The position numbers and the translations under genes were made by a program. This document shows positions 8,453-17,727 of a DNA stretch of 64,000 nucleotides, one piece after another. Position 1 is the first letter of the stretch; each line of letters starts with the position of its first letter. The stretch is from an uncultured Clostridia bacterium (GTDB taxonomy: Bacteria; Bacillota; Clostridia; Christensenellales; CAG-138). Where the stretch lies: assembly GCA_947168855.1 (NCBI GenBank), contig CAMVNO010000001.1, positions 201,077 to 265,076 of the forward strand. The letters are read 5' to 3'. A model generated the notes under the pieces. That model was not told the origin of the DNA, made no database searches, and worked only from the letters and a program-made list of their open reading frames with translations.

Positions 8453-9706
8453 CTAAACTTTCCATGAATTTGCATATTCTTTTTGAAAGTCCGTCAAAGC
8501 ATCGATCTGTATGCCGATGCTCCTGAGCTTTTCGTTCGCAACGTATGCGTCGATCGTATCCGGAACGGCATAGACGCGCGCCTCCTTCGGCGGATGAACG
8601 GCAAGCTCCATTGCGCAAAGTGCCTGAATCGCAAAGCTCATGTCCATGATCTCTGCCGGATGTCCGTCGCCGGACGCAAGATTGACGAGACGTCCCTCCG
8701 CCAAAAGATACAGCCAATTCCCGTTTTCAAGGCGATAGCCCGTGATATTCGGTTTCATCGCTCGCGTTTCAACAGCGATCTGTTTCAGCCGCGCGACGTC
8801 GATCTCCACGTCAAAGTGACCTGCATTGCAAAGCAATACGCCGTCTTTCATGCGCTTCATGTGTTCTTCCGTGATCACGTCGCACATTCCCGTAACGGTA
8901 ACGAAGACATCACCGATGCCTGCCGCATCCTCCATACGCATAACGGTAAACCCGTCCATCACGGCTTCGATCGCTTTGACCGGATCTATTTCCGTCACGA
9001 CGACCCTCGCGCCGAGCCCTTTTGCACGCATCGCGACGCCGCGTCCGCACCAGCCGTATCCGGCGACAACGACCGTCTTGCCCGCCACGATCAAATTGGT
9101 GGTCCGATCAATCCCGTCAAACACGGATTGTCCGGTCCCGTAGCGGTTATCAAACAGATGCTTGCACTGCGCGTCGTTGACGTCAAACATCGGGAATCGC
9201 AGCGATCCGTCCTTCTGCATGGCCAGCAATCGATGCACGCCGGTCGTTGTTTCCTCGCATCCGCCGCGGATCTTCGGGATCAGATGCGTGAGCTTTGTAT
9301 GCAGCAGGGAAACAAGATCTCCTCCGTCGTCAATGATCAGATCCGGTTCGCAAGACAAAACCTGCATCAGGCATTCTTCGTATAACTCCGGAGATGCCCC
9401 GTGAACGGCAAAAACGGATATGCCCTCCTTGACGAGCGCCGCCGCGACGTCGTCCTGCGTGGAAAGCGGATTGCTTCCTGTGACATACATCTCTGCGCCG
9501 CCGGCTTTCAGCACTTCGCACAAATAAGCTGTCTTTGCTTCAAGATGTACCGACAGTGCGATTTTCATGCCCTTGAACGGCTGTTCTGTACGGAATGCTT
9601 TTTCGATGCCGTTCAAGAGAGCCATATTGCGCCGTACCCACTCGATCTTATCCTGCCCGGAAGGATACAGGGATTCATCCTGAATATAATGATGTTTGGT
9701 TTTCAT
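8453..9706 (-). CDS. ahcY: Adenosylhomocysteinase
   Basis: 417 residues, the shorter S-adenosylhomocysteine hydrolase type lacking the 40-residue insert of many bacterial forms. It cleaves S-adenosylhomocysteine to adenosine and homocysteine, recycling the product of methyltransferases. Seen: substrate-domain LSVHLEAKTAYL, the DDGGDL and ETTTGVHRL motifs, FDNRYGTGQS, and the NAD-binding Rossmann loop VAGYGWCGRGVA. The start codon directly abuts the stop of the upstream S41 protease, an unusual operon partner. Confidence 0.95.
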   Translation of the reverse strand: MKTKHHYIQDESLYPSGQDKIEWVRRNMALLNGIEKAFRTEQPFKGMKIALSVHLEAKTAYLCEVLKAGGAEMYVTGSNPLSTQDDVAAALVKEGISVFAVHGASPELYEECLMQVLSCEPDLIIDDGGDLVSLLHTKLTHLIPKIRGGCEETTTGVHRLLAMQKDGSLRFPMFDVNDAQCKHLFDNRYGTGQSVFDGIDRTTNLIVAGKTVVVAGYGWCGRGVAMRAKGLGARVVVTEIDPVKAIEAVMDGFTVMRMEDAAGIGDVFVTVTGMCDVITEEHMKRMKDGVLLCNAGHFDVEIDVARLKQIAVETRAMKPNITGYRLENGNWLYLLAEGRLVNLASGDGHPAEIMDMSFAIQALCAMELAVHPPKEARVYAVPDTIDAYVANEKLRSIGIQIDALTDFQKEYANSWKV

Positions 9707-10939
9707 TCAGTCCTCCAGATATGCAATTGCCGCTTGCAGTTGTGTGTCAAGCTCATAAGGAATCCGGTCGATTGAGTACTGTTTTGCTTCTTCGGACAGT
9801 TCTGTGATCTGATCTGGCAGAATCCCTTCGTCCTGTACGCAGACTCCGTTCGGCGTATAATAAGCGTCAGTCGTGATTTTAATGTAACCCTTTGTTTCCG
9901 GGATCTCATAAAAGCTCTGTACGATTCCCTTGCCGTATGTTCTTGTGCCGATCAGGTACGCCGCCCCGTGATCTTTCAGCGCGCCGGCAACAAGTTCGCT
10001 TGCGGATGCTGAATACTCGTTTACCAGCAATACCATACGGATATCAATTCCGCTTTCATCGGTTTTGTATTCCGTGATATGACCGTCCCTCGTGCGAAGC
10101 GTGGTCACGATATAGTTTTTGGGCAAAAAGATGTCGGCAATATCAAGAGCGCTGTACAGCGAACCGCCGAGATTGTCCCGAAGATCCAGCACGAGATACA
10201 TCATCCCGGATTCTCGCAGCGCTTTCATCGCATCTTTCGTTTCTTCCACACAGGTTCCGTGAAATGTCTGGATATGGATATACCCGATTTTGTCCGTCAG
10301 CATACGGTAAGAAACGGCAGGCGTGTGGACCTCGCGCGCCACGATATCAAACGAAAGCGTTTCTTCCCCTCGCAGAATCACAAACGAGTTGGTTTCTCCG
10401 TCCAGGGCACGCACATTTGATAAAAATGCGGAAAGCTCGGAGCCGTCGTATGCGACGCCGTTGATTTCCTGAATGATGTCGCCCGGCAGCAATCCCGCTT
10501 CGCTTGCCGGCGTATTGCTATACACATCAAGAATCTCAACATTGTTGTTTTCATTGATCTGCGTCAGAATCCCGATCCCGACGAATGTGCGGTCATTCTG
10601 CTTTGTCAGCTCTGCGTATTCTTCCGCGGTATAGTATTCGGCATAGTGATCGCCTGTCGCCGCGGCAATGCCCTTCAGAACCGCTTCCGTGAGTTCGTTT
10701 TCATCTTCCTGATAATAGTAAAAATGATCGCGGATAATGTTTCTGATTTCTCTGACAGATTGAACAAGATGTCCGTTTTCGTCAGCGTACTTTGCTCTTA
10801 CGGCTGCCCATGTTGCGACAAAAGTAAGGCTTGCCGTCAATAGAATTGCCAGCACAAAAGCAAGGACAATCCACACGCGCGTTCCAGCGCGGTTTTGATT
10901 GAATTCAGTTTCGGTTTGCGTTTGATTGATTTGTTCCAT
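9707..10939 (-). CDS. S41 family carboxy-terminal processing protease
   Basis: 410 residues: an N-terminal transmembrane anchor (about 22-48), an extracellular PDZ domain (about 115-200, with FVGIGILTQ and AGLLPGDIIQEINGV) and the S41 peptidase core. The catalytic Ser is in VNEYSASASELVAGAL and the general-base Lys in GTRTYGKGIVQSF. Proteins of this CtpA/CtpB type trim the C termini of exported substrates. No peptidoglycan-binding domain follows the core, unlike many Clostridial CtpA. It is co-transcribed with ahcY. Confidence 0.92.
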   Translation of the reverse strand: MEQINQTQTETEFNQNRAGTRVWIVLAFVLAILLTASLTFVATWAAVRAKYADENGHLVQSVREIRNIIRDHFYYYQEDENELTEAVLKGIAAATGDHYAEYYTAEEYAELTKQNDRTFVGIGILTQINENNNVEILDVYSNTPASEAGLLPGDIIQEINGVAYDGSELSAFLSNVRALDGETNSFVILRGEETLSFDIVAREVHTPAVSYRMLTDKIGYIHIQTFHGTCVEETKDAMKALRESGMMYLVLDLRDNLGGSLYSALDIADIFLPKNYIVTTLRTRDGHITEYKTDESGIDIRMVLLVNEYSASASELVAGALKDHGAAYLIGTRTYGKGIVQSFYEIPETKGYIKITTDAYYTPNGVCVQDEGILPDQITELSEEAKQYSIDRIPYELDTQLQAAIAYLED

Positions 10940-10954
10940 ATGATTTATACCGTT

Positions 10955-10998
10955 AAAAAAAGGAGCTGTGAAACCGGATATGACATAATCACAGCCCC
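10955..10998 (-). terminator. Terminator upstream of the S41 protease gene
   Basis: Minus strand GGGGCTGTGA pairs with TCACAGCTCC (10989-10998 with 10962-10971, one G-U pair), followed by seven T. It ends the transcript of the P-loop ATPase gene. Confidence 0.8.
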
Positions 10999-11021
10999 TG
11001 GTTCCGATCAGCGATCTGCCG

Positions 11022-11432
11022 TTAATCTGAATATGCCTTCAGAAAATCTGGGATCTGATCCGGTGTGCAGGATAGCGACAATACGAGCTTTATCCCGTGT
11101 TCCTCGGAAAAGGATTCGAGCCGTTCGAACATTTCCGCCAGAGAATCAAGACTGTGCTGCACGATATGCATAAAGCTGTCGATCACAATGTATTCAAGGT
11201 CATGATCCGACGCCGCGATCCCGCAAAGAAACCCGTAAAACATCTTCGGACCGGATAAGGCGTACTCCGTAGCGTTGATAAAACGTACAGACAAATTGAG
11301 ATCGAACATATACCGTTCATCCTCATCAATAAAAACGACGCTCCCTTTTGCCTGTTCCGCAGCCTGATTTGCGATCTCCAGAATCTTTTTGGTCTTCCCC
11401 GACCCTTTTTCTCCGAAAATGAGCTGAATCAA
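11022..11432 (-). CDS. Small P-loop NTPase of unknown function
   Basis: 136 residues. The first 15 residues contain a Walker A motif, FGEKGSGKTKK; a hydrophobic strand ending in Asp (YIVIDSF) is a plausible Walker B, so this is a minimal P-loop domain. Proteins like this are scattered in Clostridia without a known role. I take TTG at 11432 as the start because a GGAGGT site sits six bases before it and the P-loop follows at once; the ATG at 11468 would add an unrelated 12-residue leader and has no comparable site. Confidence 0.7.
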   Translation of the reverse strand: MIQLIFGEKGSGKTKKILEIANQAAEQAKGSVVFIDEDERYMFDLNLSVRFINATEYALSGPKMFYGFLCGIAASDHDLEYIVIDSFMHIVQHSLDSLAEMFERLESFSEEHGIKLVLSLSCTPDQIPDFLKAYSD

Positions 11433-11534
11433 ATCCGCACCTCCGCTTTTTGTATTATTATATCTCATTCGGACAAATCATGCAAGTCCGATTCGGTTCA
11501 TGACGTATTTCTTTCTCTCAAACATGTTTACGGT

Positions 11535-13160
11535 TCAAAAACCGAGTTTTTCCATCAGCGACAAAAAACTGCGCTGCGTTGTTTCTGCCTTGATTGTCTC
11601 TTTCAGATACATCGGGAAATCTTCTTCGGGAATCCGAAAAGCATCTTTCCAGTATTTGACTTTCGCATGGTTTTTACCGGTGTCGCTGAAAAAAGCATCC
11701 ATGGAATACACTTCTCGTCCCTGCATCTTATCGAACGGAAGAATCTCCATTGTCAGCAGCGGCGAAACCATTTCGTAAATGAGGTACGCATCATCTTTTC
11801 CGTCCCGGTCCTGATCAATGCGATCGATCACCATTGCGTATCGCCCGCCCTGTTTTATGATATCGCCCGACTCGGCACGGTCCGCGTCCGTTTTGTTATC
11901 ACGCGCGCGATCGTGTTCTCCGAGCGCCGTTACGGTCGTTTTCCCTGCGGTGCAAAGATTCAGCCCCGCCTGCTTATATGCCCAAACAACGCAGGCTGTG
12001 TTGTTCATTCCGTTATAGAATTCGACAGATTCTACTGTATCCTCTTCCGAATCATCTTCGGAAATCCCGAGTTTTTCACCCCATTTCGGATTTACGCCCC
12101 ATTCCTGCGCCGCAATATATTCACCGTTTTCCTGATATCCGACGGAATATCCGTATTTGGCCAATGCGTTGATCAATGACACGCCCGCCGTGACCGCGCC
12201 TGCGCGTGTATAGATCCCTGCTGCCGTGACATTCCGACTGATCTCACGGTTCAGATTGTCGATGCTCGTTCCCCTTTCTCGCAGAAACTGTTTGAGCGAT
12301 TGATGCAGATAATCGATTCCGTCCGAAAGGATCGGATACTGATAGCCGGATTCAACGATAACATCGATCGGCGCAAGAAGCGTGCCGTCCGCATCTTTCG
12401 TCCAAAGCGTATAGCTTCCGTCCCATTTGAACACGTGAATTGATTCGGAAGCGGACCCGTCATCCGCCGCGTCGAACCAATCTCTGGAATCCTCCGGAGG
12501 GGTCAATCCCGAAGCTGTAAAGCAATAAGAACGGATTTGCTTTTCATTCCTTGCAGCAGCTTCCACAACGGCGCCGCGCGTCCGGACCGAAAGATCTTCG
12601 TTTTCGTTCTGAAACGAAACCGGAACGCCTCCGATATCAAAAAAGAAAACGAGATCGTCACGGATCAGGATGAATGTATCTATCTTCAATACATCCGCTT
12701 TGGTATAATAGTCCAGTTCAACCGTACGGTTTTCCGGAACCGAAAGAAAAACGCTGTTTGCATCGAACGAATAGGTCCCTTCCCGTTCCTGTTCCGAAAT
12801 GGTGATCAAGTACGTTCTGTCATTCCGCAGTTCAAGCGAAAACGGCATGTCTTCGATTGTCCATACCCCGATGTACGGATTCGGCTCCATCGTAGGCTCC
12901 GGAGTCGGTACAGGCGTCGGCGTAGGTTCATCCGTTGCTTCCGGCGTATCGCTCGGCGCCGGTGTATCGGTACTTTGTGCAGCAACAACAATCTCCTCTG
13001 CCGTCGGTTCTGGCGTAGGCGCCTTTGTCGGTATCGTTGTGGGCTCCGGAGTCGGCGAAACAAGCTGCCCGGTTTCGGTTTCCTCTTTCTGAATCACGGA
13101 ACAACCGAGCAACATCGGAAATAATATGAAAACAATGATACTGAGGATCTTCTTTTGCAT
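11535..13160 (-). CDS. Lipoprotein with Pro/Thr-rich linker and NlpC/P60-like C-terminal region
   Basis: 541 residues. The signal peptide ends in lipobox MLLGC (Cys20), then a low-complexity PTPEP/PAPSDTPE linker to about residue 92, a beta-rich middle, and a C-terminal part around 375-470. The latter resembles a papain-like NlpC/P60 or amidase core: NNTACVVWAYKQAGLNL carries a potential nucleophile Cys, and SGDIIKQGGRYAMVIDRI matches the strand that normally brings the catalytic His, but no His is seen there. It is probably attached to the outer face of the membrane and may act on, or only bind, the cell wall. Confidence 0.6.
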   Translation of the reverse strand: MQKKILSIIVFILFPMLLGCSVIQKEETETGQLVSPTPEPTTIPTKAPTPEPTAEEIVVAAQSTDTPAPSDTPEATDEPTPTPVPTPEPTMEPNPYIGVWTIEDMPFSLELRNDRTYLITISEQEREGTYSFDANSVFLSVPENRTVELDYYTKADVLKIDTFILIRDDLVFFFDIGGVPVSFQNENEDLSVRTRGAVVEAAARNEKQIRSYCFTASGLTPPEDSRDWFDAADDGSASESIHVFKWDGSYTLWTKDADGTLLAPIDVIVESGYQYPILSDGIDYLHQSLKQFLRERGTSIDNLNREISRNVTAAGIYTRAGAVTAGVSLINALAKYGYSVGYQENGEYIAAQEWGVNPKWGEKLGISEDDSEEDTVESVEFYNGMNNTACVVWAYKQAGLNLCTAGKTTVTALGEHDRARDNKTDADRAESGDIIKQGGRYAMVIDRIDQDRDGKDDAYLIYEMVSPLLTMEILPFDKMQGREVYSMDAFFSDTGKNHAKVKYWKDAFRIPEEDFPMYLKETIKAETTQRSFLSLMEKLGF

Positions 13161-13180
13161 TGTATACTCCTCTCAATAAT

Positions 13181-13209
13181 AGTATACATCTTTTCTGCCG
13201 TCTTGTCCA
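13181..13209 (-). promoter_or_regulatory. Promoter of the NlpC-like lipoprotein gene
   Basis: Minus strand TGGACA (13204-13209), 17-base spacer, TATACT (13181-13186), followed by a GAGAGGAG ribosome binding site before the ATG at 13160. Confidence 0.55.
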
Positions 13210-13215
13210 CCACAC

Positions 13216-13242
13216 AAAAAACCGGAGGAACACGCCTCCGGT
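13216..13242 (-). terminator. Terminator of the M18 aminopeptidase gene
   Basis: Minus strand ACCGGAGG, six-base loop, CCTCCGGT (13235-13242 with 13221-13228), then a run of six T. Confidence 0.85.
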
Positions 13243-13261
13243 TTCATCATACAATCAAAGA

Positions 13262-14647
13262 TCATTCGGCTTTCATGAGGAATGCGCGATACGCTTTGAA
13301 CGCTTCATAAAGATCCGCCTTTGAAATGATCTCCCACGGCGCGTGCATGGACAGAACCGCAACGCCGCTGTCAATGACCTCCATGCCGTATTCAGCGCAG
13401 ATATATGCGATCGTTCCGCCGCCGCCCGCATCGACCTTGCCGAGCTCCGCGGTCTGGTAACGCACCTTTGCGTCATCCATCCACTTGCGCAGCTTTGCCA
13501 TGTACTCGGCGTTCGCGTCGTTCGATCCGCTCTTGCCGCGCGCGCCTGTGTATTTATTGAAGCAGACGCCCTGCCCGAGGAATGCGCTGTTTTTCTTCTC
13601 AAACACGCCCGCGAAATTAGGATCGAAGCCCGCGCTGACGTCGCAGGAAAGCATGTGCGCATTGGTCAAAGCGCGGCGAAGCTTCAGCTCGGAATACTCG
13701 CCCGTGAGGTTCATGATCTCCGCAACCGTGTTCTCAAAGTATTTCGCATGCATGCCGGTTGCGCCGACGGAGCCGATTTCTTCTTTGTCCGCAAGGATGC
13801 AGCAGCAGGTCGCTTCCGGCGTATTCCTGACATCAAGCATCGCTTTGATCTGTGCAAACGCGCATACGCGATCGTCATGACCGTATCCGATGATCATGCT
13901 GCGATCCAAACCGAGTTCACGCGATTTGCCTGCGGGAACAACCTCGATTTCTGCGGAAAGAAAATCCTCTTCTTCGATCCCGTATTTGTCCTTGAGGATC
14001 TTCAGCATATTCGCTTTGACGGGTTCCTTTTCTTCATCTTTCAGGGGAATGCCGCCGATGATGACGTTCAGATCCTCACCGCCGATCGCCTCGGCAGCTT
14101 TCTTCTGCAGTTGTTCTGCAGACAGATGGATCAGCAGGTCCGAAATGCCGACAACGGGATCACTGTCGTCTTCACCGATCACGACATTCACAACCGTGCC
14201 GTCTTTCTTTGCAACCACGCCGTGCAAGGCAAGCGGAATGGTAACCCACTGATACTTTTTGATGCCGCCGTAATAATGCGTATCCAAGTAAGCGAGTCCG
14301 GAATCTTCATAGAGCGGATTCTGCTTGAGGTCCATACGCGGAGAATCAATGTGCGCGCCGATGATATTGAAGCCCTTTTCCATCGGTTTTTTCCCGACGA
14401 TGAACAGCATGATCGCTTTTCCCATGCAATCGGCATAAACGCGGTCGCCCGCACGCAGATGACCGTTCTCTGCAATGATCTCTTTGAGATCGCGATATCC
14501 CGCCGCCTTTGCAAGGGCAATCGCACCGGTGACGCATTCACGTTCCGTTTTGCCTGCATCCAGGAAGGCCCGGTACTCTTTCGAGACGGTTTCGAGTTTT
14601 CTGAGCTCGGTTTTGTTGTAGGTATTCCATGCTACGGTTCGTTCCAT
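13262..14647 (-). CDS. M18 family zinc aminopeptidase
   Basis: 461 residues, matching the M18 (aspartyl aminopeptidase/ApeA-type) family of cytosolic dodecameric exopeptidases with two metal ions. Metal and catalytic motifs seen: GAHIDSPRMDL (first His and Asp), ADKEEIGSVGATG (two Glu), and LSMHAPWEI near the C terminus (last His). The start at 14647 has GGAGG five bases upstream; a longer frame from 14737 has no site and adds an unrelated leader. The gene stands alone with its own terminator, so it is probably a general peptide-turnover enzyme. Confidence 0.92.
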   Translation of the reverse strand: MERTVAWNTYNKTELRKLETVSKEYRAFLDAGKTERECVTGAIALAKAAGYRDLKEIIAENGHLRAGDRVYADCMGKAIMLFIVGKKPMEKGFNIIGAHIDSPRMDLKQNPLYEDSGLAYLDTHYYGGIKKYQWVTIPLALHGVVAKKDGTVVNVVIGEDDSDPVVGISDLLIHLSAEQLQKKAAEAIGGEDLNVIIGGIPLKDEEKEPVKANMLKILKDKYGIEEEDFLSAEIEVVPAGKSRELGLDRSMIIGYGHDDRVCAFAQIKAMLDVRNTPEATCCCILADKEEIGSVGATGMHAKYFENTVAEIMNLTGEYSELKLRRALTNAHMLSCDVSAGFDPNFAGVFEKKNSAFLGQGVCFNKYTGARGKSGSNDANAEYMAKLRKWMDDAKVRYQTAELGKVDAGGGGTIAYICAEYGMEVIDSGVAVLSMHAPWEIISKADLYEAFKAYRAFLMKAE

Positions 14648-14785
14648 ACTTGCCTCCAGATTCTTTTTTCTGTATTTTAGCACGATTCGGCTCCCGAATC
14701 TACTGTTTTGCAAAGAAAAATGATATATAGTAATCATTCATGAAATCGCGTATACCCGCATTCGCCGTTGAACGCTCATCGAGAT

Positions 14786-14818
14786 AAAAAAAGACCGCGA
14801 ACGACAAGTCATTCGCGG
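14786..14818 (-). terminator. Terminator of tRNA-Pro(GGG)
   Basis: Eleven-pair stem (14808-14818 with 14795-14805, one G-U) followed on the minus strand by a T-rich run (TCTTTTTTT), just past the CCA end. Confidence 0.85.
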
Positions 14819-14823
14819 CGGTA

Positions 14824-14900
14824 TGGTCTGGGTGGAGAGATTTGAACTCTCGGCCTCTTGAACCCCATTCAAGCACGCTACCAAACTGCGCTACACCCAG
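14824..14900 (-). tRNA. tRNA-Pro (anticodon GGG)
   Basis: Seventy-seven bases including encoded CCA. Acceptor CTGGGTG pairs with CACCCAG; the anticodon arm is CTTGA-ATGGGGT-TCAAG, giving GGG. The T arm is AGAGTTCAAATCTCT. It is a single-gene unit with its own promoter and terminator. Confidence 0.95.
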
Positions 14901-14918
14901 ATATCGGAACCGTGTGTT

Positions 14919-14947
14919 ATATTAGCATTCGGTTCCGCGTTTGTCAA
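14919..14947 (-). promoter_or_regulatory. Promoter of tRNA-Pro(GGG)
   Basis: Minus strand TTGACA (14942-14947), 17-base spacer, TAATAT (14919-14924), about 18 bases before the mature 5' end. Confidence 0.75.
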
Positions 14948-14963
14948 GAGCAAAATGCGGTTC

Positions 14964-15188
14964 TCAGGGTATGTTGATGGAATCCGTGACGGGGTTATCG
15001 GAATTCCCCATCTCATGCACCATGTCCTTTGTATGACCGAAAATGCTCAGGATATCGTTTTCGACATTCGTGATCCATTCCGAGATCGGTCCTTTCAAAA
15101 TATTTTTACTGTTCAGATAATACAGCAGCGCTGCAACCAGTATGATGATCACAACAACAATTCCTATGATCTTATAAACATGCTTCAT
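14964..15188 (-). CDS. Small single-pass membrane protein
   Basis: 74 residues: a short basic start (MKHVYK), one strong transmembrane helix (about 7-27), then a polar tail of about 45 residues probably outside the cell. There is no lipobox. A GGAAG site lies nine bases before the ATG. It follows thiI by 32 bases on the same strand and may be co-transcribed; nothing suggests a role in thiolation. Function unknown. Confidence 0.55.
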   Translation of the reverse strand: MKHVYKIIGIVVVIIILVAALLYYLNSKNILKGPISEWITNVENDILSIFGHTKDMVHEMGNSDNPVTDSINIP

Positions 15189-15220
15189 ATGAAATCTTCC
15201 TTTCTGTTAAAAATATGCGC

Positions 15221-16390
15221 TCAGCCGATGTTCATTCGTTCCGTTTCGGAAATTGCTTTCTGTATCATCGGCTCAAAATCAACGAGCGCTTCGCTCTCTC
15301 TGAGTTTGTCTACCTTCGGTTTCGTGACAGGATGCTTCGGCACAAACACGGTGCAGCAGTCCTCGTAAGGCAGGATCGATGTTTCGAACGTCCCGATCTT
15401 TTGCGCTTTCTCTATGATCTCCTCTTTGTCAAATCCGATCAGCGGACGGAAAACCGGCATGCTGACCGCATCGTCTGTTACGCAAAGCGATTCGATCGTC
15501 TGACTTGCTACCTGTCCGATCGACTCTCCGGTGATCAGCGCCTGTGAGCCGGTATCCTTGGCGATTCGTTCGGCGATCTTCATCATCAGCCTGCGCATGA
15601 GCACGGTTGTTTCGGTTGACGGACATTTATCGTAAATGGTCATCTGGATCTCCGTAAACGGTACAAGATACAGATTGATGCGTCCGGCGTAACGCGAAAC
15701 GAGTTTAGTCAGTTCTATGACCTTATCTCTTGCGCGTTCGCTCGTATACGGATAGCTGTAAAAGTGTACGGCATCGAGCATTACGCCTCTTTTGGCGATC
15801 ATAAACCCTGCTACCGGACTGTCGATCCCGCCCGAGATCAGCAGCATCGCTTTCCCGTTGGATCCGACGGGCATTCCTCCGGCACCGAGAACTTCGCCCG
15901 TATAAACGAATGCGTTCGTTTGACGTATCTCAACCGAAACCGGAAGCGCCGGATGATGCACGTCCACGCTGAGATTCGGGTATGCCTCTAAAATATCATG
16001 CCCAAGTTCCCGGCAAATCTCCTCCGACGTCATCGGAAAACGCTTGTCCGATCTCCGCGCAAAGCATTTGAACGTCGGAATCTGTGCCGATTCGGCAAAC
16101 GAGCGCGTTTCGGCAATTGCTGCATCGCGAATCGCGTCCCATTCTTTTGCGACACAGCAGGCAACGCTGACGGAATGGATTCCGAATACACGGCACAGCT
16201 TGTCCACAGACGCCGCGATTTCCTGTTCCGGAACGCCGTAAACAAAGATGCGTCCCTGCTCCCGTTCGACCGATGCGTGAACGGGATTCAGTGCCTGCTT
16301 GATCCGGTCCGCCAAAAGACGTTCAAAAAACGGTCGGTTCAGACCTTTCAGATGAATTTCCGCATATCGTACCAAAATGACTTTTTCCAT
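15221..16390 (-). CDS. thiI: tRNA 4-thiouridine sulfurtransferase ThiI
   Basis: 389 residues, the short Gram-positive ThiI without the C-terminal rhodanese domain. It adenylates U8 of tRNA and inserts sulfur to make 4-thiouridine. Order: ferredoxin-like N-terminal domain, THUMP RNA-binding domain (to about 165), then the PP-loop ATPase with LLISGGIDSPVAGF and ITGESIGQVASQ. The gene starts three bases after the cysteine desulfurase stop, matching the Bacillus-type pairing in which a dedicated NifS-like enzyme delivers the persulfide sulfur directly. Confidence 0.95.
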   Translation of the reverse strand: MEKVILVRYAEIHLKGLNRPFFERLLADRIKQALNPVHASVEREQGRIFVYGVPEQEIAASVDKLCRVFGIHSVSVACCVAKEWDAIRDAAIAETRSFAESAQIPTFKCFARRSDKRFPMTSEEICRELGHDILEAYPNLSVDVHHPALPVSVEIRQTNAFVYTGEVLGAGGMPVGSNGKAMLLISGGIDSPVAGFMIAKRGVMLDAVHFYSYPYTSERARDKVIELTKLVSRYAGRINLYLVPFTEIQMTIYDKCPSTETTVLMRRLMMKIAERIAKDTGSQALITGESIGQVASQTIESLCVTDDAVSMPVFRPLIGFDKEEIIEKAQKIGTFETSILPYEDCCTVFVPKHPVTKPKVDKLRESEALVDFEPMIQKAISETERMNIG

Positions 16391-16393
16391 GGA

Positions 16394-17539
16394 TTATCTC
16401 CTTTGATATCTGCGCAGAATACGAAGCTGGTTTTCGATCACATCGGCGGCTGTGTCTGCTTCCTCCTCGGTGTTGAACGGACAAAAGCTGAAGCGGATCG
16501 CGCCTTCCTGTCTTGCGCCCGTAATGCCGACGGCGTTCAGAACACGGTTCTTTCCCTGTTTTTTGGCGGAACATGCCGATCCCGTGGAAACAAGCACACC
16601 GTACCGTTCCAACGCGTGCATCAGCACTTCCCCGCGTACGCCGAGGAAAGAAAGGTTCAGAATGTGCGGCGCGCCGTTTTCAATGGCCGGTCCATTCAGT
16701 AATACATCGGGCAGTGCCGAAAGGTTGCGATACAGTCTTGCTTTAACGCGCAGCATTTGTTGGTGCCATGCCGCTTCGTTTGCTCTGTAAGCATGCAGCG
16801 CGGCATCAAAGCCGAGGATGCCCGGCACGTTCAGCGTACCGCTTCGCAGGTTCCGTTCCTGTCCTCCGCCGATCTGACCGCCCTGAAAGCGGACGCCGCT
16901 GCGGACGTACAGAAAACCGACGCCTTTCGGCGCATGCAGTTTGTGTGCCGAAACCGAGTATAAATCAACCGGAATCCTCTGCATCGGCGTCTTCATGAAC
17001 GCCTGCACGCCGTCCGAATGGATCACGGCGTTCGGCGAAAGCGCACGCACCTTTGCCGCGATCCGATCGAGATCGTTCACGCTGCCGAGTTCATTATTGA
17101 CATGCATGATGCTGACAAGCGATGTGTCCGGCGTCAGAACCTCCGAAAGGCGGTCTATATCGACCGTTCCGTCTGAGCGCAGCGGCGCATACCGAACGGC
17201 AGCGTCATACATCTTTGCCGCTGTGTTGACGGTTTCAAAAACAGAAGGATGCTCGACTGCTGTCGTTACGATCGTCTTTTTGCCGTGAACACAGCGAAGC
17301 GCTCCGAAAACGGCGGCATTGTTCGACTCTGTTCCGCCAGACGTATAGACGATCTCATTCGGTGCCGCGCCCAATAAGGACGCCGCAAAAATTCTTGCAT
17401 CCGTGACGCTCTTTTCAACCGAAAAAGCCGCGCCGTATGCCGCTGCCGGATTATAAAAATCTCTTGTCATCGCAACGCATGCCCGTTCCGCCGCCTCGTG
17501 AAGTGTTTGTGTCGTTGCACTGTTATCGAAATAGATCAT
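16394..17539 (-). CDS. Cysteine desulfurase (NifS-like, ThiI partner)
   Basis: 381 residues, a class V aminotransferase fold PLP enzyme that takes sulfur from L-cysteine and carries it as a persulfide. Seen: YFDNSATT at the start, TSGGTESNNAAV, HVNNELGS, PLP-binding Lys in VSAHKLHAPKG, and the active-site Cys in STGSACSAKK. The start at 17539 immediately precedes YFDNSATT and has an AGGAAAG site; the frame could be extended to 17599 without homology support. Its position in front of thiI makes sulfur supply for tRNA thiolation the likely main job. Confidence 0.94.
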   Translation of the reverse strand: MIYFDNSATTQTLHEAAERACVAMTRDFYNPAAAYGAAFSVEKSVTDARIFAASLLGAAPNEIVYTSGGTESNNAAVFGALRCVHGKKTIVTTAVEHPSVFETVNTAAKMYDAAVRYAPLRSDGTVDIDRLSEVLTPDTSLVSIMHVNNELGSVNDLDRIAAKVRALSPNAVIHSDGVQAFMKTPMQRIPVDLYSVSAHKLHAPKGVGFLYVRSGVRFQGGQIGGGQERNLRSGTLNVPGILGFDAALHAYRANEAAWHQQMLRVKARLYRNLSALPDVLLNGPAIENGAPHILNLSFLGVRGEVLMHALERYGVLVSTGSACSAKKQGKNRVLNAVGITGARQEGAIRFSFCPFNTEEEADTAADVIENQLRILRRYQRR

Positions 17540-17679
17540 TTTCTTTCTTTCCTGTCCGTATTGTATTATCATACTATTCCGAAAGCCCGATTTACGCAAC
17601 CATTTATATCACAAGACCGTAAAAAAAACACATAAATCAAAAATTGTTTACATATTCGTCACTTCTATGTGAAATTTTA

Positions 17680-17688
17680 TGTTATAAT
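17680..17688 (+). promoter_or_regulatory. Extended -10 promoter of the zinc-ribbon protein gene
   Basis: TGTTATAAT (TGn plus a perfect TATAAT) lies about 40 bases before the ATG at 17728. No good -35 is seen at the expected distance, which is common for extended -10 promoters. Confidence 0.55.
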
Positions 17689-17727
17689 AATAATCGAATA
17701 TATGAGAATATATTAGGAGGTATACAT

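Noticed and set aside
13343..14680. A 445-codon plus-strand frame
   Set aside because: Antisense shadow of the M18 aminopeptidase; no motif or RBS.
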